Assembly (NCBI GenBank): GCA_024278415.1
Contig: JAJRTI010000211.1
Coordinates: 1-23,883 of the forward strand
DNA length: 23,883 nt
Direction of reading: 5' to 3'
Source of the DNA: Planctomycetota bacterium
GTDB taxonomy: Bacteria > Planctomycetota > Brocadiia > JAJRTI01
The stretch's first letter is position 1. Every line of letters begins with the position of its first letter. Both the position numbers and the translations under genes were made by a program. Below the pieces are notes generated by a model. It did no database searches, was not told the origin of the DNA, and saw only the letters and a list, made by a program, of their open reading frames with translations. Shown here in pieces: positions 22,052 through 23,883 of this stretch.

Positions 22052-23497
22052 CTACATGCGCAACACGGCCAAGAACATCTTGAGCCCCAGCCACCACTTG
22101 TAGAAGCTCTGACGCAGCAGCACGATCTCCTTGGCGTTCCGATACCAGACGACGGGGTTGAGATAGAACGCCATGAAAGCCCGCCTCAACAGCCGCTGCA
22201 TCTTGTCCGCGCCCAGCAGGGGGTTGACGTACACGGGGTTCGAGGCATCCCAACAGTTGTAGTCATCGTAGGTCGCGTCGGCCCTGAGCCCGCCGTCTGC
22301 GATCGCGCTCTCCATCAACTTTGTTTTGGGAAATGGCGTGGGCAGATAGAACGTCGCCAGGTGGTTGCCCATGCGCCGGGCGAACTTGATCGTGTTGAGG
22401 ACGTCCCGCTCGTCCTCGCCAGGCACGCCCAGGATATAGCTCGTGTACACGTAGAAACCGAGCCTCAGCGCCAGGCGGATGACCGCTTCGTTCTGCTCCA
22501 CCGTGGTGCCCTTGTTCATCAGGTCGAGCGACTTCTGGTTCGCGGACTCGATCCCCATGAGCATGGTCCAGCATCCCGCGTCCTTCATGAGGCGAAGGAT
22601 GTCTTCGTTGACTGTATCGACCCGGGCGTTGCAGGCCCAAGGCAAAGCCAAGCCCGACTCCGCGTATGCCTGGCAAAACTGCCGCAGCCATGTGTGATTG
22701 GCCGTGAACGTGGAGTCCAAGAAGATGAGGCCCTTCGCGCCGTACTCGTCTCTGAGCAGCGTGATTTCCTCGAGCACACGCTCGACCGGCTTGAAGCGCA
22801 GGCGCCTCCCCATGGTCGCAGTGGCGTTGCAGAAGGAGCACTTGAATGGGCATCCCCGCGAGGCCAAGATCGTGTACGTGGGGTAGACCTTGGTGTAGGA
22901 GATCCTGGCCACGTACTTCCGCATGGGGAAGATCGAGTACAGAGGGATGGGCAGCTCCTGCTCGGATAGGCGCGTCGCGTCGCTGGGCGCGTTGGCCACG
23001 ACGCGGCCGTCCACGCGGCACGCGATGCCTCCGATGCTCGGGATGGCCTCGCGGTCGCCGCGGCTCAGGCAGTCGATCAGCCGAAGGAAGGGCCGTTCCC
23101 CATCGCCCATCACCAAGTAATCGACCGCGTCGGACGTGTCGAGCGTCTCCTCCGGGAGCAACGTGGCGTGGACCCCGCCCAGCACAGTGGCGATGTGGGG
23201 GAACCTCGACTTGATGAGTTGGCAGGTGCGGATGCAGTAGCTGACTTGGAGCGTCGTTGCGCTCATGCCGATCACGCCGAAGTCGTGCTCCCCCAGAAAG
23301 CGCAGATACGCGTCCCGCGTCATGCCCTCGATCGATGGTTCGAGATACGCGACTTCGTAGCCCCGCTCATGGATGTACGCGGCCACGCTGGCCATGCCGC
23401 AGGGAAAGGTGTTGTTGCCGATGCCCGCCGTGAACTTCCCGTAGGTCACCTCTCTGGGAATGAACGGCTCTTGAAAGAGAATCTTGACTCGCTTCAT
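22052..23497 (-). CDS. B12-binding-domain radical SAM protein
   Basis: The 481-residue protein has an N-terminal Rossmann-like cobalamin-binding-type domain (about 1-145) with GVIGMSATT (74-82), VLGGVHATLLPEETL (105-119) and VMGDGE (129-134). The cobalt-ligand motif D-x-H-x-x-G is absent. The radical SAM core follows, with the cluster motif C216-x3-C220-x2-C223 in RGCPFKCSFC, plus FLDSTFT, ARVDTVNEDILRLMKDAGC and GIESANQKSLDLMNKG. This is the BchE-like class, which includes methyltransferases and ring-forming enzymes; the substrate cannot be predicted. The C-terminal region has an aromatic, basic tail (WYRNAKEIVLLRQSFYKWW). ATG 23497 is fixed by MKRVKILFQEPF and by the promoter 63 bp upstream. 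No biosynthetic partner gene is adjacent. Confidence 0.93.
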   Translation of the reverse strand: MKRVKILFQEPFIPREVTYGKFTAGIGNNTFPCGMASVAAYIHERGYEVAYLEPSIEGMTRDAYLRFLGEHDFGVIGMSATTLQVSYCIRTCQLIKSRFPHIATVLGGVHATLLPEETLDTSDAVDYLVMGDGERPFLRLIDCLSRGDREAIPSIGGIACRVDGRVVANAPSDATRLSEQELPIPLYSIFPMRKYVARISYTKVYPTYTILASRGCPFKCSFCNATATMGRRLRFKPVERVLEEITLLRDEYGAKGLIFLDSTFTANHTWLRQFCQAYAESGLALPWACNARVDTVNEDILRLMKDAGCWTMLMGIESANQKSLDLMNKGTTVEQNEAVIRLALRLGFYVYTSYILGVPGEDERDVLNTIKFARRMGNHLATFYLPTPFPKTKLMESAIADGGLRADATYDDYNCWDASNPVYVNPLLGADKMQRLLRRAFMAFYLNPVVWYRNAKEIVLLRQSFYKWWLGLKMFLAVLRM

Positions 23498-23559
23498 GGG
23501 CTCGGCGCGACGCGGCAGTTCGGGAAGCTGGGGCAAGGGCAAGAGGGAATGCTGGGCGA

Positions 23560-23588
23560 AGTGTAGCCGCGGCAACTCCACGCGTCAA
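23560..23588 (-). promoter_or_regulatory. Sigma70-type promoter for the radical SAM gene
   Basis: On the minus strand TTGACG (23583-23588) and TACACT (23560-23565) are separated by exactly 17 bases. The start of transcription would be near 23553, giving a leader of about 56 nt to the ATG at 23497. Confidence 0.7.
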
Positions 23589-23705
23589 GGAGCGCGGGGG
23601 ATACGCAGTTGGGCGGTTCCGGTGTCGCAAGAGAAGGTCCGAGAGGGCTGGCAACGGAATTTGACGGCAACGGAATCAGAAAGGCTTATGAGTGATCACA
23701 ACTGT

Positions 23706-23731
23706 CATTCGTGGACCTTCTGAATTCGTAA
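23706..23731. repeat. Diverged copy of the 16728/17347 terminal repeat
   Basis: This stretch (CATTCGT, then a variable core, then CTGAATTCGT) matches the repeat end at 17347-17373 in about 20 of its first 24 positions, in the same orientation. It indicates that the boundary sequence of the 646-bp element is dispersed in this genome. Confidence 0.55.
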
Positions 23732-23760
23732 CACTTCGGCCGAGGTAACACTTCAGCCGA
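23728..23760. repeat. Two-copy 17-bp-period tandem repeat (GTAACACTTC)
   Basis: Copies start at 23728 and 23745, each GTAACACTTC followed by G/A and GCCGA, with one mismatch in 16 positions. The reverse complement of GTAACACTTCAGC occurs once more at 83-95, next to the heptamer array. This could be a paired protein-binding site or part of a dispersed repeat. Confidence 0.6.
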
Positions 23761-23833
23761 TTGCAACAGCCGTTGGCCCCATGAACGTGCGCGAGTTCAA
23801 TGGACAGCGTTTCCGCTTGACGCAACGCTGTTT

Positions 23834-23883
23834 GGAAGCCCAACGGGCTTCCGGCTTCTAGCCCAGGGTTGCGGCCGCAGGCC
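23834..23883. repeat. Start of a second CCCAGGGTTG-type palindromic repeat (cut by window end)
   Basis: A perfect hairpin, GGAAGCCC/GGGCTTCC with a three-base loop, spans 23834-23852. It is followed by AGCCCAGGGTTGCG (23860-23873), identical over 14 bases to 17006-17019. The remainder of the element lies outside the window. Confidence 0.7.

Overview
This is a GC-rich stretch of a bacterial chromosome carrying about 17 genes. The gene content suggests an uncultured Gram-negative lineage. It combines a sulfatase-family hydrolase, an Rnf-type electron-transport cluster, an HmcE/HmcF (TmcC/TmcB)-like membrane redox pair, PAS histidine kinases with paired cysteine motifs, and intergenic palindromes built on a CCCAGGGTTG core. 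I would guess the PVC superphylum, Hydrogenedentota or Desulfobacterota-like bacteria, but nothing here is taxonomically decisive. Many genes lack a clear Shine-Dalgarno sequence.

Layout. (1) 96-253 is a heptanucleotide tandem array that runs right up to the ATG of a sulfatase-fold hydrolase (254-1702). A MacB/LolD-like ABC exporter pair (1729-3698) follows on the same strand. (2) A six-gene minus-strand operon (9703 down to 3821) reads parvulin foldase, alaC, rnfC, rnfD, rnfG, scpB. All gaps are 17-40 bp, and a strong sigma70-type promoter lies upstream. (3) Diverging from it, with its own promoter, is an 873-residue fusion of a galactokinase-like GHMP kinase and a GlmU-like nucleotidyltransferase (10048-12669) whose second domain has lost key residues. 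(4) 12670-13739 is a gene-poor region full of inverted repeats. (5) 13740-16696 encodes a cytochrome b-type membrane subunit, an HdrD/HmcF-like iron-sulfur protein and a single-domain response regulator. (6) 16697-17428 holds nested inverted repeats between convergent genes. (7) A histidine kinase and response regulator operon lies on the minus strand (19478 down to 17429). (8) 19777-22044 is a polytopic membrane protein frame cut by one in-frame TAG. It converges on a B12-binding-type radical SAM gene (23497 down to 22052), which has a clear promoter. (9) The window ends in more repeats of the families seen inside it.

How the genes may fit together: rnfC, rnfD and rnfG encode part of an ion-pumping ferredoxin:NAD oxidoreductase, but rnfE, rnfA and rnfB are not next to them. 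The cytochrome b/HdrD-like pair would move electrons between the membrane quinone pool and the cytoplasm. It sits with one response regulator and close to a two-component system whose sensor carries two identical C-x10-C-x2-C motifs. A redox-sensing link is plausible but inferred. The most unusual items are the fusion kinase with a degenerate nucleotidyltransferase domain, the Thr-for-Cys/Ser sulfatase site, the amber-interrupted membrane protein and the nested palindromic elements.
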